Assembly: GCA_001556995.1 (NCBI GenBank)
Contig: LSKF01000047.1
Coordinates: forward strand, 1-64,000
Direction of reading: 5' to 3'
DNA: 64,000 nucleotides
Source of the DNA: Erythrobacteraceae bacterium CCH12-C2
GTDB taxonomy: Bacteria; Pseudomonadota; Alphaproteobacteria; Sphingomonadales; Sphingomonadaceae
In this document: positions 55,159 to 63,392 of the stretch, in pieces
Layout: each line of letters begins with the position of its first letter
Numbering within the stretch: position 1 is the first letter of the stretch
Program-made: the position numbers and the translations under genes
Notes under the pieces: generated by a model
The model's input: the letters and a program-made list of their open reading frames with translations, nothing else
Databases searched by the model: none
What the model was told of the DNA's origin: nothing

Positions 55159-56472
55159 TCATCCCCGCTCGCTCCGCAGCTTGGCCCAATAATCGAGCCG
55201 CTTCTTCACCTCGCGCTCGAACCCGCGTTCGACCGGGGTGTAGAACGCCTGCGGCTCCATCCCCTCAGGCCAGTAATTGTCGCCAGAGAATCCCTCGGGC
55301 GTGTCGTGGTCATAGGTGTAGCCCTTGCCGTAGCCGAGGCTTTCCATGAGGCCCGTCGCCGGGTTGACGATGTTCATCGGCGGCATCAGGCTGCCGGTCT
55401 CTTTGGCGGATTTCCATGCGGCCTTCTGCGCGAGATAGACCGCGTTCGATTTTGGCGCGGTGGCGAGGTAGAGGCAGGCCTGAGCCAGCGCCAGCTCGCC
55501 TTCGGGGCTGCCGAGGAAGCGGTAGGCCTCCATCGCCGCCATGCATTGCGGCAGGGCGTGGGGATCGGCCATGCCGATATCCTCCACCGCCATGCGCACC
55601 AGCCGCCGGGCGAGGAACAGCGGCTCCTCGCCTGCGGTCAGCATCCGCGCGAGCCAGTAAAGCGCCGCCTGCGGATCGCTCCCGCGCACGGCTTTGTGCA
55701 GCGCGCTGATGAGGTTGTAATGCCCGTCGCGGTCCTTGTCGTAGACTGCGACCCGGCGTTGCAGGAACGACCCCAGCGCCGCCGGATTGAGCGGTTCGCT
55801 GAGCCCCGCGGCATAGAGTGTCTCGGCCTGTCCCAGCAGGAACCGCCCATCGCCATCGGCCTGCGCGATCAGCGCGGTGCGGGCATCGGGGGTGAGGGGG
55901 AGGGGGCCTTCCAGGGTTTCCGCCTTGTCGAGCAGCGATGCCAGCGCCGCCTCATCCAGCCGGTTCAGCACCAGCACCTGCGCGCGGGATAGCAGCGCGG
56001 CGTTGAGGGCAAAGCTCGGGTTCTCGGTGGTTGCCCCCACCAGCGTCACCACCCCGCGCTCGACATAGGGGAGGAAGCCGTCCTGCTGGGCGCGGTTGAA
56101 GCGATGGATTTCGTCCACGAAGAGCAGGGTTTTGCGCCCCGCACTGGCCATCTTCTCGGCCTCGGCGAAGGCCTTCTTCAAGTCCGCCACGCCCGAAAAC
56201 ACCGCGCTGATTGCGACGTAGCGCATCCCCACCGCGTCGGCGAGCAGGCGGGCGATGCTGGTCTTGCCGGTGCCGGGCGGCCCCCACAGGATCATGCTGG
56301 CGAGCTTCCCCGCTGCCACCATCCGCCCGATCGCGCCCTCCGGCCCGGTGAGGTGCTCCTGTCCCACCACCTCGGCGAGGCTCGGCGGGCGCAGCCGGTC
56401 AGCCAGCGGCGCATCGGCATCGGGCACGCCGGTGGCGGGGAGTGGTGCAGCTTGTCCGAACAGATCAGTCAT
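55159..56472 (-). CDS. rarA: Replication-associated recombination protein A (RarA/MgsA)
   Basis: 437 aa AAA+ protein. The Walker A is MILWGPPGTGKTSIARLL, Walker B LLFVDEIHRFNRAQQDGFLP, sensor 1 TLVGATTENPSFALNAALLSRA. The C-terminal helical domain ends YTYDHDTPEGFSGDNYWPEGMEPQAFYTPVERGFEREVKKRL, typical of the family. Acts at stalled forks with single-stranded DNA-binding protein, resolving gaps; cytoplasmic, tetrameric. Confidence 0.95.
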   Translation of the reverse strand: MTDLFGQAAPLPATGVPDADAPLADRLRPPSLAEVVGQEHLTGPEGAIGRMVAAGKLASMILWGPPGTGKTSIARLLADAVGMRYVAISAVFSGVADLKKAFAEAEKMASAGRKTLLFVDEIHRFNRAQQDGFLPYVERGVVTLVGATTENPSFALNAALLSRAQVLVLNRLDEAALASLLDKAETLEGPLPLTPDARTALIAQADGDGRFLLGQAETLYAAGLSEPLNPAALGSFLQRRVAVYDKDRDGHYNLISALHKAVRGSDPQAALYWLARMLTAGEEPLFLARRLVRMAVEDIGMADPHALPQCMAAMEAYRFLGSPEGELALAQACLYLATAPKSNAVYLAQKAAWKSAKETGSLMPPMNIVNPATGLMESLGYGKGYTYDHDTPEGFSGDNYWPEGMEPQAFYTPVERGFEREVKKRLDYWAKLRSERG

Positions 56473-56535
56473 TCATCGGGCGTGATAGGCGCTCGGGCGG
56501 AAAAGAAAACCGCCGACCGGCTGACCCCTTGTCAA

Positions 56536-56565
56536 GATAGGTCTACGATATATCTTAGACCTATC
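56536..56565 (+). promoter_or_regulatory. Palindromic PadR operator
   Basis: GATAGGTCTA-cgatatatct-TAGACCTATC, perfect 10-bp arms with a 10-base spacer, 23 bases upstream of the PadR-type gene start, overlapping where its -10 would lie. PadR-family regulators usually repress their own gene through such palindromes. Confidence 0.7.
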
Positions 56566-56588
56566 ATAACGCACAAAAGGAGCGTGCA

Positions 56589-57251
56589 ATGACCTGGAAC
56601 AAATATGGCCGCGGCAGTGGCTGGGACAAGTTTGCCGAAGCGATGGCGATGATGGCGATGAACGGCAACATGAACTTCGGCGGGCCGAACTGGAAGATGC
56701 GCGCGCGCTTCGACGAGGATTTTGCGCGCGGTCCGGAAGGCGACGGCGAGGAACGCGGCGGTGAGGGCTTCCGCAGCAGACGTGGTCGCCGCGGGCGGAT
56801 GTTCGCTCAAGGGGAACTCCGGCTCGCGCTGCTGGCCCTGATCGCCGAGAACCCCAGCCACGGCTATGAACTGATCAAGGCGATCGAGGAAATGACCGGC
56901 GGCGATTATGCCCCGAGCCCGGGTGCGGTCTATCCGACCCTGCAACTGCTCGAGGACGAAGGCTCGATCGAGGAGGCCGAGGCCGAAGGCGCGAAGAAGC
57001 CCTTTGCCGTGACCGCGCAGGGCCGCGATGAGCTGGAAGATCGCAAGGATGAGGTCAAGGAGCTGCTCCGCCGCCTCGGCCGCCACGCCGAACGCACCAC
57101 CACCGTCCGCTCGCACGATGTGTTCCGGGCGATGGGTAACCTCGGCTCGGTGCTCAAGAACCGCGCCAAGGCGGGCAAGCTCGATGAAGAGACGATCAAC
57201 CAGATTGTCGACATGATTGACGAGATGGCCAAGCGCATCGAGCGCCTTTGA
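56589..57251 (+). CDS. PadR family transcriptional regulator
   Basis: 220 aa. A low-complexity Met/Gly/Arg-rich N-terminal arm (about 1-75) precedes the winged helix: AQGELRLALLALIAENPSHGYELIKAIEEMTGGDYAPSPGAVYPTLQLLEDEGSI (about 76-130), the PadR HTH with its YPTL wing motif, followed by a dimerisation helix. Binds the palindrome just upstream, probably repressing itself and perhaps the membrane-protein gene 80 bases downstream. Ligand unknown. Confidence 0.92.
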   Translation: MTWNKYGRGSGWDKFAEAMAMMAMNGNMNFGGPNWKMRARFDEDFARGPEGDGEERGGEGFRSRRGRRGRMFAQGELRLALLALIAENPSHGYELIKAIEEMTGGDYAPSPGAVYPTLQLLEDEGSIEEAEAEGAKKPFAVTAQGRDELEDRKDEVKELLRRLGRHAERTTTVRSHDVFRAMGNLGSVLKNRAKAGKLDEETINQIVDMIDEMAKRIERL

Positions 57252-57288
57252 TCCTTGCACGATTGCGCGCATTGCAACTAACGCGTAT

Positions 57289-57323
57289 CCTCTCCCCACC
57301 GGGTCGCGCCGGATGGGGAGAGG
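57289..57323 (+). promoter_or_regulatory. Hairpin covering the SD of the next gene
   Basis: CCTCTCCCCA at 57289-57298 and TGGGGAGAGG at 57314-57323 pair perfectly. The right arm holds the GGGGAGAGGGG SD of the gene that starts at 57331, so the folded form would hide it. It could act as a translational switch. Confidence 0.45.
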
Positions 57324-57330
57324 GGCGCTG

Positions 57331-57765
57331 ATGAACGCCAATGCAATCGGCGGTGCCAAGACACCGTGGCACCTGTGGCTGGTCGGTATCGTAACGCTGC
57401 TGTTCAACGCCATGGGTGTGCTGAGCTACACCATGACCAAACTCGGCAAGCTCGCCGAGCTGGGCATGACGCCAGATCAGATTGCTTTCATGAACAGCTA
57501 CCCCGCTGCGGCCACGGCGCTCTGGGCGCTGGGGGTGTGGGGCGCGTTTGCCGGGTCGATGCTCTTGCTGCTGCGCTCGAAATGGGCCGCTGCGGCAATG
57601 GTGGTCGCGCTCGTGGGGCTGATCGGGACGACGATTTACAACTATATCCTGATCGACGTGCCATCTGACATGGAAGCGCCTGCGCTTGATATCGTGATCT
57701 GGGCGGTGACGCTGTTTCTGCTGTTCTACGCGCGGCGGATGGCGGCGGCCAGCGTGCTGCGATAA
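57331..57765 (+). CDS. Four-helix membrane protein, unknown
   Basis: 144 aa with helices at about 10-30, 55-72, 78-98 and 118-138 (ALWALGVWGAFAGSMLLLL and AAAMVVALVGLIGTTIYNYILI). The start MNANAIGGAK is selected because GGGGAGAGGGG precedes it. It follows the PadR gene by 80 bases, and PadR-linked membrane genes are common targets, but that link is inference. Confidence 0.7.
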   Translation: MNANAIGGAKTPWHLWLVGIVTLLFNAMGVLSYTMTKLGKLAELGMTPDQIAFMNSYPAAATALWALGVWGAFAGSMLLLLRSKWAAAAMVVALVGLIGTTIYNYILIDVPSDMEAPALDIVIWAVTLFLLFYARRMAAASVLR

Positions 57766-57767
57766 AT

Positions 57768-58958
57768 TCAGGCGGCCTTTCTGGCCGAGAGTCCGCAGCG
57801 CTGTTCGATCAGGCGCAGGTAGGTATCGGCGACCACCTGATTGATCGCCTCCCAACTGTATTCGCACGCCCGGGTTTCGCCTGCTGCACCGTGTGCGCGG
57901 CGCAGCGCCGGGTCGGTGCAATAGGGTGCGAGCGCGGCGGCAAAGCCTTCGGCATCGACCTCCTTGCTGCCTGAGGGCGCGACCAACCGTCCAGTCACCC
58001 CATCGGCGACCAGACTGGCGCTTCCCGTGGCGCCGGCAGCGACCACCGGCAGCCCGCTCGCCATGGCTTCGAGCGTGACATTGCCGAAGGTTTCAGTGAC
58101 GCTCGGATTGAAGAACACATCGCCGCTCGCAAGCGCTTGGCCGAGGCCTTCCCCCGTCTTGAACCCGACGAAAATCCCGCCCGGCAAGTTCGCCTCGAAC
58201 CACCCGCGCGCCGGGCCATCGCCGATCACCAGCACCTTGTGCGCCGCGCCTTGCTGGCGAAGCCGGGCGATGGTCTCGGCGAACACATCGAGCCCCTTTT
58301 CCATCACCAGCCGCCCGAGGAAGACGATGGCGACGTCCTCATCGGCGAGGCCGAGGCTGCGCCGCCATTCCGGATCGCGGCGCGCGGCCGAGAAGATCGT
58401 GCGGTCCACCCCCCGGCTCCACAGCCCGATGTCGTGATGCATCTTCATCGCCAGCAATTCATCAATCATCGACTGAGAGGGCGCGACCAGCGCATCGCAG
58501 CGGTTGTAGAACCGCCGGAGCAGGCGGATGATCAGCGGTTCGAGGAAGGCCATGTTGTAATAGCGCGGATAGGTCTCGAACCGGGTGTGGACGCTGGCCA
58601 GTACTGGAATGCCGCGCGCCTGCGCCCATCTGAGCGCGGCATGGCCCGAAGGATCGGGCGAAGAGAGGTGGACGATGTTGGGCGCGAAGGCTTGCAGGTC
58701 GCGCTTCACCGCCACGCCAAGATGGGTCGGCATCCGGTATTCGCCGCGCCCCTTCACCGGCATTGGCACATTGGGCAGGCCAACCAGATCGCCGGTGGGC
58801 GCGAAATCGGGATGCGCGACCTTGGGCGAATAGACGCGCACCGCCGCGCCCTTGGCCAGCAGCGAGCCGACGAGCCGGTTGAGCGCCTGATTCGCCCCGT
58901 CGCGGGTGTAGTTGTAGTTGCCGCTGAACAGGGCAATGCGAAGGTCGGAAATGTCCAT
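57768..58958 (-). CDS. GT4 family glycosyltransferase
   Basis: 396 aa. GT-B fold: N-terminal half DLRIALFSGNYNYTRDGANQAL, and the C-terminal nucleotide-sugar site VAIVFLGRLVMEKGLDVFAE, then VLVIGDGPARGW and FFNPSVTETFGNVTLEAMASGLPVVAAG (the EX7E motif). Similar to GDP-mannose or UDP-sugar alpha-glycosyltransferases of the SqdX/PimB type. Probably makes a membrane glycolipid; substrate is inference. Single gene. Confidence 0.88.
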   Translation of the reverse strand: MDISDLRIALFSGNYNYTRDGANQALNRLVGSLLAKGAAVRVYSPKVAHPDFAPTGDLVGLPNVPMPVKGRGEYRMPTHLGVAVKRDLQAFAPNIVHLSSPDPSGHAALRWAQARGIPVLASVHTRFETYPRYYNMAFLEPLIIRLLRRFYNRCDALVAPSQSMIDELLAMKMHHDIGLWSRGVDRTIFSAARRDPEWRRSLGLADEDVAIVFLGRLVMEKGLDVFAETIARLRQQGAAHKVLVIGDGPARGWFEANLPGGIFVGFKTGEGLGQALASGDVFFNPSVTETFGNVTLEAMASGLPVVAAGATGSASLVADGVTGRLVAPSGSKEVDAEGFAAALAPYCTDPALRRAHGAAGETRACEYSWEAINQVVADTYLRLIEQRCGLSARKAA

Positions 58959-59048
58959 GGAGCCGCCCTGTTAGTCACATTTCCGCAACTTGGCGAGGGG
59001 CGATGAAGGGGGCGAAAGCGGGGCTCAGGAAAAGCGGCGGTTTATTCA

Positions 59049-59076
59049 TTGACTTGTCACAGGCGGCCACTAGAGC
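59049..59076 (+). promoter_or_regulatory. serC promoter
   Basis: TTGACT (59049-59054) and TAGAGC (59071-59076) with a 16-base spacer. A transcript starting near 59083 would have a leader of about 50 bases that holds the SD hairpin. Confidence 0.5.
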
Positions 59077-59082
59077 GGCCCA

Positions 59083-59132
59083 CGGGCCACGCGGTCCCAA
59101 CGCCGCGCGAGCTCTCTGCAAGGAGAGAATAC
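59083..59132 (+). ncRNA. serC leader RNA with SD-sequestering hairpin
   Basis: CTCTCT-GCAA-GGAGAG (59112-59127) is a 6-bp stem closed by a GNRA tetraloop, with the AAGGAG SD of serC in its 3' arm. Before it a CGCGG...CCGCG stem (59090-59107) is possible. A conserved serC leader is known in alphaproteobacteria; assignment to that family is not confirmed without a model, but the hairpin is visible. Confidence 0.5.
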
Positions 59133-60311
59133 ATGACTGACTACGTTCGCGGGCTCGCACACGAGCCAACGCTGAAGCCTGAACGCCCGTTTTTTTCCTC
59201 GGGCCCCACGGCAAAATTCCCCGGCTGGTCGCTGGATAAGCTCAAGACCGATTCGCTTGGCCGCTCGCACCGCTCGGCGCTGGGCAAGGCGCGTCTGAAG
59301 TACGCGATTGACCTGTCGCGCGAACTGCTCGGCATCCCCGATGATTACCTGATCGGCATCATGCCCGCCTCTGACACCGGCGCGATCGAGGCGGCGATGT
59401 GGGCCATGCTCGATCCTGCCCGCCCGGTCACGGTCGCCGCGTGGGAGAGCTTCGGCAATATCTGGATTCAAGACGCGGTGAAGCAGCTGAAGCTGCCCAA
59501 CCTGCAGGTGCTGACCGCCGATTATGGCGAGATCCCCGATCTCACCACCATCCCGCAGCGCAATGACGTGGTGTTCACCTGGAACGGCACCACCAGCGGC
59601 GCGATGATCCCCAATACCGACTGGCTGGAGCCAGGCCGCGAAGGGATCACCATCAACGACGCCACCAGCGCGATCTTCGCGCAGGAGATGGATTGGTCGA
59701 AGCTCGATGCCACCACCTACAGCTGGCAGAAGGTGATGGGTTCCGAGGCGCAGCACGGGATGCTGATCCTCAGCCCCAAGGCTGTGGCGCGCATCGAAAG
59801 CTATGATCCGCCGTGGCCGATGCCCAAGCTGTTCCGCATGAAGAAGGGCGACAAGCTCAACCTGGGCATTTTCGCGGGTGAGACGATCAACACGCCCTCG
59901 ATGCTGGCGACCGAGGATTACATCGCGGCGCTCGAATGGGCCAAGTCGATCGGCGGGCGCAAGGCCTTGATCGAACGCGCCAATGCCAATGCCAAGATCG
60001 TCAAGGACTGGATCGAAGCCACCCCGTGGCTGCGCAACATGGCGAGCGATCCGGCACAGCAGACCAACACCGGCGTCTGCATGGTGTTTCAGGGCGAGTG
60101 GTACGACAGCCTGTCGGATGACGACAAGGCGGCGGTTCCGAAGACAATCGTCAAACTGCTCGAGGAACGCGCGATCGGGTACGACTTCAACGGCTACCGC
60201 GACGCGCCGCCGTCCTTGCGCATCTGGTGCGGTTCCACGGTCGAGCAGGAGGACCTGAAGCGCCTGCTGCCGTGGATCGAATGGGCCTACGAAAAGGTCA
60301 AGAACGGCTGA
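59133..60311 (+). CDS. serC: Phosphoserine aminotransferase
   Basis: 392 aa, PLP fold type I. Converts 3-phosphohydroxypyruvate and glutamate to phosphoserine. PLP Lys is in TTYSWQKVMGSEAQHG; LYFSSGPTAKFPGW-type start (PFFSSGPTAKFPGWSL) and the AGETINTPSMLATEDYIAAL region are typical of the long SerC variant. Start ATG at 59133 is after AAGGAG inside the leader hairpin. With serA it supplies serine. Confidence 0.96.
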   Translation: MTDYVRGLAHEPTLKPERPFFSSGPTAKFPGWSLDKLKTDSLGRSHRSALGKARLKYAIDLSRELLGIPDDYLIGIMPASDTGAIEAAMWAMLDPARPVTVAAWESFGNIWIQDAVKQLKLPNLQVLTADYGEIPDLTTIPQRNDVVFTWNGTTSGAMIPNTDWLEPGREGITINDATSAIFAQEMDWSKLDATTYSWQKVMGSEAQHGMLILSPKAVARIESYDPPWPMPKLFRMKKGDKLNLGIFAGETINTPSMLATEDYIAALEWAKSIGGRKALIERANANAKIVKDWIEATPWLRNMASDPAQQTNTGVCMVFQGEWYDSLSDDDKAAVPKTIVKLLEERAIGYDFNGYRDAPPSLRIWCGSTVEQEDLKRLLPWIEWAYEKVKNG

Positions 60312-60339
60312 GGCCGTCAACCCGCATCCCTATCCTTCC

Positions 60340-60434
60340 CGTTCGTGCTTAGCTTGTCGAAGCACTGCTTTTCTTCTGGCGTCGCGCTGCCTTCAAAGTG
60401 AAGGACAGCCCTTCGGCAGGCTCAGGGCGAACGG
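60340..60434. repeat. Sphingomonad palindromic repeat (family 1), copy 6
   Basis: CCGTTCGTGCTTAGCTTGTC ... CTTCGGCAGGCTCAGGGCGAACGG between serC and serA. Confidence 0.88.
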
Positions 60435-60462
60435 GTTTTGCATTTCGTGGAAGGAACTCCCC

Positions 60463-62049
60463 ATGACCCGTCCCAAAGTTCTCATTTCCGACAAGATGGA
60501 CCCCAACGCCGCCCGCATCTTTCAGGAGCGCGGCTGCGATGTCGATGTCATCACCGGCGAAACGCCCGAGCAGCTGATTGCCCGCATCGGCGAATATGAT
60601 GGTCTCGCGATCCGTTCCTCGACCAAGGTGACCAAGGCGATCCTTGACGCCGCCACGAACCTCAAGGTGATTGGCCGCGCAGGCATCGGGGTCGACAATG
60701 TCGACATCCCCTACGCGAGCAGCAAGGGCGTGGTGGTGATGAACACCCCCTTCGGCAATTCGATCACCACCGCCGAACACGCCATCGCGCTGATGTTTGC
60801 GCTCGCCCGCCAGCTGCCCGAAGCCAACGCCCAGACCCAGGCGGGCCAGTGGCCCAAGAGCGGGTTCATGGGGGTCGAAGTCACCGGCAAGACCCTCGGT
60901 CTGATTGGCGCCGGGAACATCGGCTCGATCGTCGCCAGCCGCGCGCTGGGTCTGCGCATGAAGGTCATCGCCTATGATCCCTTCCTTACCGAAGACCGCG
61001 CGATCGAGATGGGCGTGGAGAAGGTCGATCTCGACACGCTCCTTAGCCGCGCCGACTTCGTCACGCTGCACACGCCCTTGACGGATGAAACCCGCAACAT
61101 CCTCAGCCGCGAACGGCTGGAGAATGCGAAGAAGGGCATCCGCATCATCAACTGCGCGCGCGGCGGGCTGATTGATGAGGCGGCGCTGAAGGACTGCCTC
61201 GAAAGCGGGCAAGTGGCGGGCGCGGCGCTCGACGTGTTCGAGACCGAGCCGCCGGCCGCCGATCACCCGCTGTTCGGCACGAAGAACTTCATCTGCACCC
61301 CGCACCTCGGGGCGAGCACGACCGAAGCGCAGGTCAATGTCGCGCTGCAGGTGGCCGAGCAACTGGCCGATTACCTCGTCAATGGCGGCGTCACAAATGC
61401 GCTTAACGTGCCCTCGTTGAGCGCCGAGGAGGCCCCGAAGCTCAAGCCCTACATGGCGCTGGCCGAGAAGCTCGGCAGCCTCGTGGGTCAGCTCTCGCAT
61501 GGCAACCTCACCCAGATCAGCATCGAGCGCGAAGGCGCGGCCGCTGAACTCAATGGCAAGCCGATCACCGCCGCCGTGCTCGCCGGGCTGATGCGGCGCT
61601 ATTCGGACACAGTGAACATGGTCAACGCGCCGTTCCTCGCCAAGGAGCGTGGGCTGGAGGTGAGCGCCATCCGCCACGAACGCGAAGGCGCGTTCAACAC
61701 GCTGGTGCGCGTGACGGTGGAAACCGCACAGGGCCCGCGCTCGGTCGCCGGCACGCTGTTCGGCAATGATGCGCCGCGCCTGGTCGAGATCTTCGGCATC
61801 GGGATCGAGGCGGAACTGGCCGGGCACATGCTCTACATCGTCAACGACGACAAGCCGGGCTTCATTGGCCGCATCGGCACGCTCTTGGGCAATCACGGCA
61901 TCAATATCGGCACCTTCAACCTCGGCCGCCGCGAAGCGGGCGGGGAAGCGGTGCTGCTCTTGAGCCTTGATGAAGCCCTGACCCCGGCGGTGGTGGCCGA
62001 GGCCGAAAAGGTCGAAGGCGTGAAGCTGGTCAAGGCGCTGGCGTTTTGA
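60463..62049 (+). CDS. serA: D-3-phosphoglycerate dehydrogenase
   Basis: 528 aa, the long form. The NAD domain has LGLIGAGNIGSIVASRA and catalytic Arg/Glu/His in INCARGGLIDEAAL and CTPHLGASTTEAQ. An intervening domain (about 320-450) and a C-terminal ACT domain (HMLYIVNDDKPGFIGRIG) follow. Oxidises 3-phosphoglycerate, the first step of serine synthesis; the ACT domain may bind serine. Cotranscribed with serC upstream; hisZ follows across a repeat. Confidence 0.97.
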   Translation: MTRPKVLISDKMDPNAARIFQERGCDVDVITGETPEQLIARIGEYDGLAIRSSTKVTKAILDAATNLKVIGRAGIGVDNVDIPYASSKGVVVMNTPFGNSITTAEHAIALMFALARQLPEANAQTQAGQWPKSGFMGVEVTGKTLGLIGAGNIGSIVASRALGLRMKVIAYDPFLTEDRAIEMGVEKVDLDTLLSRADFVTLHTPLTDETRNILSRERLENAKKGIRIINCARGGLIDEAALKDCLESGQVAGAALDVFETEPPAADHPLFGTKNFICTPHLGASTTEAQVNVALQVAEQLADYLVNGGVTNALNVPSLSAEEAPKLKPYMALAEKLGSLVGQLSHGNLTQISIEREGAAAELNGKPITAAVLAGLMRRYSDTVNMVNAPFLAKERGLEVSAIRHEREGAFNTLVRVTVETAQGPRSVAGTLFGNDAPRLVEIFGIGIEAELAGHMLYIVNDDKPGFIGRIGTLLGNHGINIGTFNLGRREAGGEAVLLLSLDEALTPAVVAEAEKVEGVKLVKALAF

Positions 62050-62085
62050 TCTCTCGCGGGAGGCTGGCTGGGCCATCCTCCTTGC

Positions 62086-62142
62086 CGAGGGGGCGGCCTC
62101 CGGCCGGCGCGCAGTCGCGCTTGCGGTCCGCTGCGCGAACCG
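62086..62142 (+). repeat. Dispersed GC-rich repeat, family 2, short copy
   Basis: GGGGGCGGCCTCCGGCCGGC and GCGCAGTCGCGCTTGCGGTCCGCTGCGCG share the CTTGCGGTC(C)GCTGCGCG tail with the copies at 2021 and 16450, but the first palindrome is changed. Confidence 0.4.
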
Positions 62143-62157
62143 AGGTCGGTCCTTTCA

Positions 62158-62248
62158 CCGTTCGCCCTGAGCTTGTCGAAGGGCTGCACTTCTTATAGCG
62201 CCTCGGTGTAGAAGAAGTGCGGTGCTTCGACAGGCTCAGCACGAACGG
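62158..62248. repeat. Sphingomonad palindromic repeat (family 1), copy 7
   Basis: CCGTTCGCCCTGAGCTTGTC ... CTTCGACAGGCTCAGCACGAACGG between serA and hisZ; 10 bases before the hisZ start. Confidence 0.88.
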
Positions 62249-62257
62249 AAAAAGAAA

Positions 62258-63373
62258 TTGACCAAGCCCAACGACCTCCTCCCCGAAGGCCTCGAAGACC
62301 GTCTGCCCGCCGAGGCCGCGCGGATCACGGCGGCAATGCACGCGTGCCTCGATGTGCTCAACGCCCACGGTTATGACCGGGTGCGCCCGCCGCTGCTTGA
62401 GTTTGAGGCTTCTCTGGCGGGCCGCATGGCGGGGGTTACGGTTGGCGAGGGGAGCAGCATGTTCCGCTTCGTCGACCCGGCGAGCCTACGCACGCTGGCG
62501 CTGCGCTCGGACATCACCCCGCAGATCGGGCGGATCGCGTCGACCAGCCTCGCGGGGGCTGCGCGTCCGCTCAGGCTCGCCTATTGCGGCGATACCGCGC
62601 TGATCAAGGCGAGCCAGCTCGATCCCGCGCGCGAACGCCTGCAGCTGGGCGCGGAGCTCATCGGCGCGGATTCCGTGGCGGCGGCGAGTGAGGCGGTGAT
62701 GCTGGCAGTCGCGGCGATGAAGGCGGCGGGGCTGACCGGCATCTCGGTCGATTTCACGCTCCCCGATCTGGTCGACACTTTGGCGGCCGAAGCCCTGCCG
62801 CTCGCGCCCGCGCAGATTGCAGCGGTGCGGCGCGAGCTCGATACCAAGGATGCTGGCGGTTTGAAGGCGGCGGGCGGCGCCGCCTATCTGCCGCTGCTCT
62901 ATGCCACCGGGCCGTTCGAGACGGCGCTCGCCGCGCTGCGCGAGGTCGACGCGGGCGGGGCATTGAAGTCGCGGCTCGACGGGCTGGCAGCGATTGCGGC
63001 CAGCATCGGGGATGCGGCGCGCATCACGCTCGACCCGACCGAGCGGCACGGGTTTGAATATCAATCATGGTTCGGCTTTACGCTCTATGCTGAGGGCCTG
63101 CGCCGTGCGGCGGGGCGGGGCGGAACGTACCGCATCGCCGGGAGCGATGAGCCTGCGACGGGCTTCACGCTCTATCTGGATCGTCTCGCCGAGGCGGCCC
63201 CGCAGCCGGAGGCGGTGCGGGTGGTGTATCTGCCCCTCGGCCACGACCGCGCAGCGGCGGCGCGGCTCCGGTTCGAAGGCTGGCGCACCCGCGCGCAGCT
63301 TGCCGAGGGTGAGGACCCGCAGGCGCTGGGCTGCGGCTATGTCCTGAAGGGCAGCGAGCCGGAGCCGATCTGA
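62258..63373 (+). CDS. hisZ: ATP phosphoribosyltransferase regulatory subunit HisZ
   Basis: 371 aa, a histidyl-tRNA synthetase-like protein without a tRNA-binding domain. Motif 2-like and core: DRLPAEAARITAAMHACLDVLN, LRSDITPQIGRIAST, HGFEYQSWFGFTLYAEGLRRA. HisZ pairs with short HisG to start histidine synthesis. A TTG at 62258 (LTKPNDLLPEGL) after GGAAAAAGAAA is chosen; the ORF extension from 62222 reads through the repeat. Serves after serA as in other sphingomonads. Confidence 0.9.
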   Translation: MTKPNDLLPEGLEDRLPAEAARITAAMHACLDVLNAHGYDRVRPPLLEFEASLAGRMAGVTVGEGSSMFRFVDPASLRTLALRSDITPQIGRIASTSLAGAARPLRLAYCGDTALIKASQLDPARERLQLGAELIGADSVAAASEAVMLAVAAMKAAGLTGISVDFTLPDLVDTLAAEALPLAPAQIAAVRRELDTKDAGGLKAAGGAAYLPLLYATGPFETALAALREVDAGGALKSRLDGLAAIAASIGDAARITLDPTERHGFEYQSWFGFTLYAEGLRRAAGRGGTYRIAGSDEPATGFTLYLDRLAEAAPQPEAVRVVYLPLGHDRAAAARLRFEGWRTRAQLAEGEDPQALGCGYVLKGSEPEPI

Positions 63374-63392
63374 CGCTGGCGGTGTTTCGCGA

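Noticed and set aside
60349..62076. 575-aa minus-strand ORF opposite serA
   Set aside because: serA contains NAD and ACT motifs over its full length. The antisense translation is Arg/Glu/His-rich with no recognisable fold.
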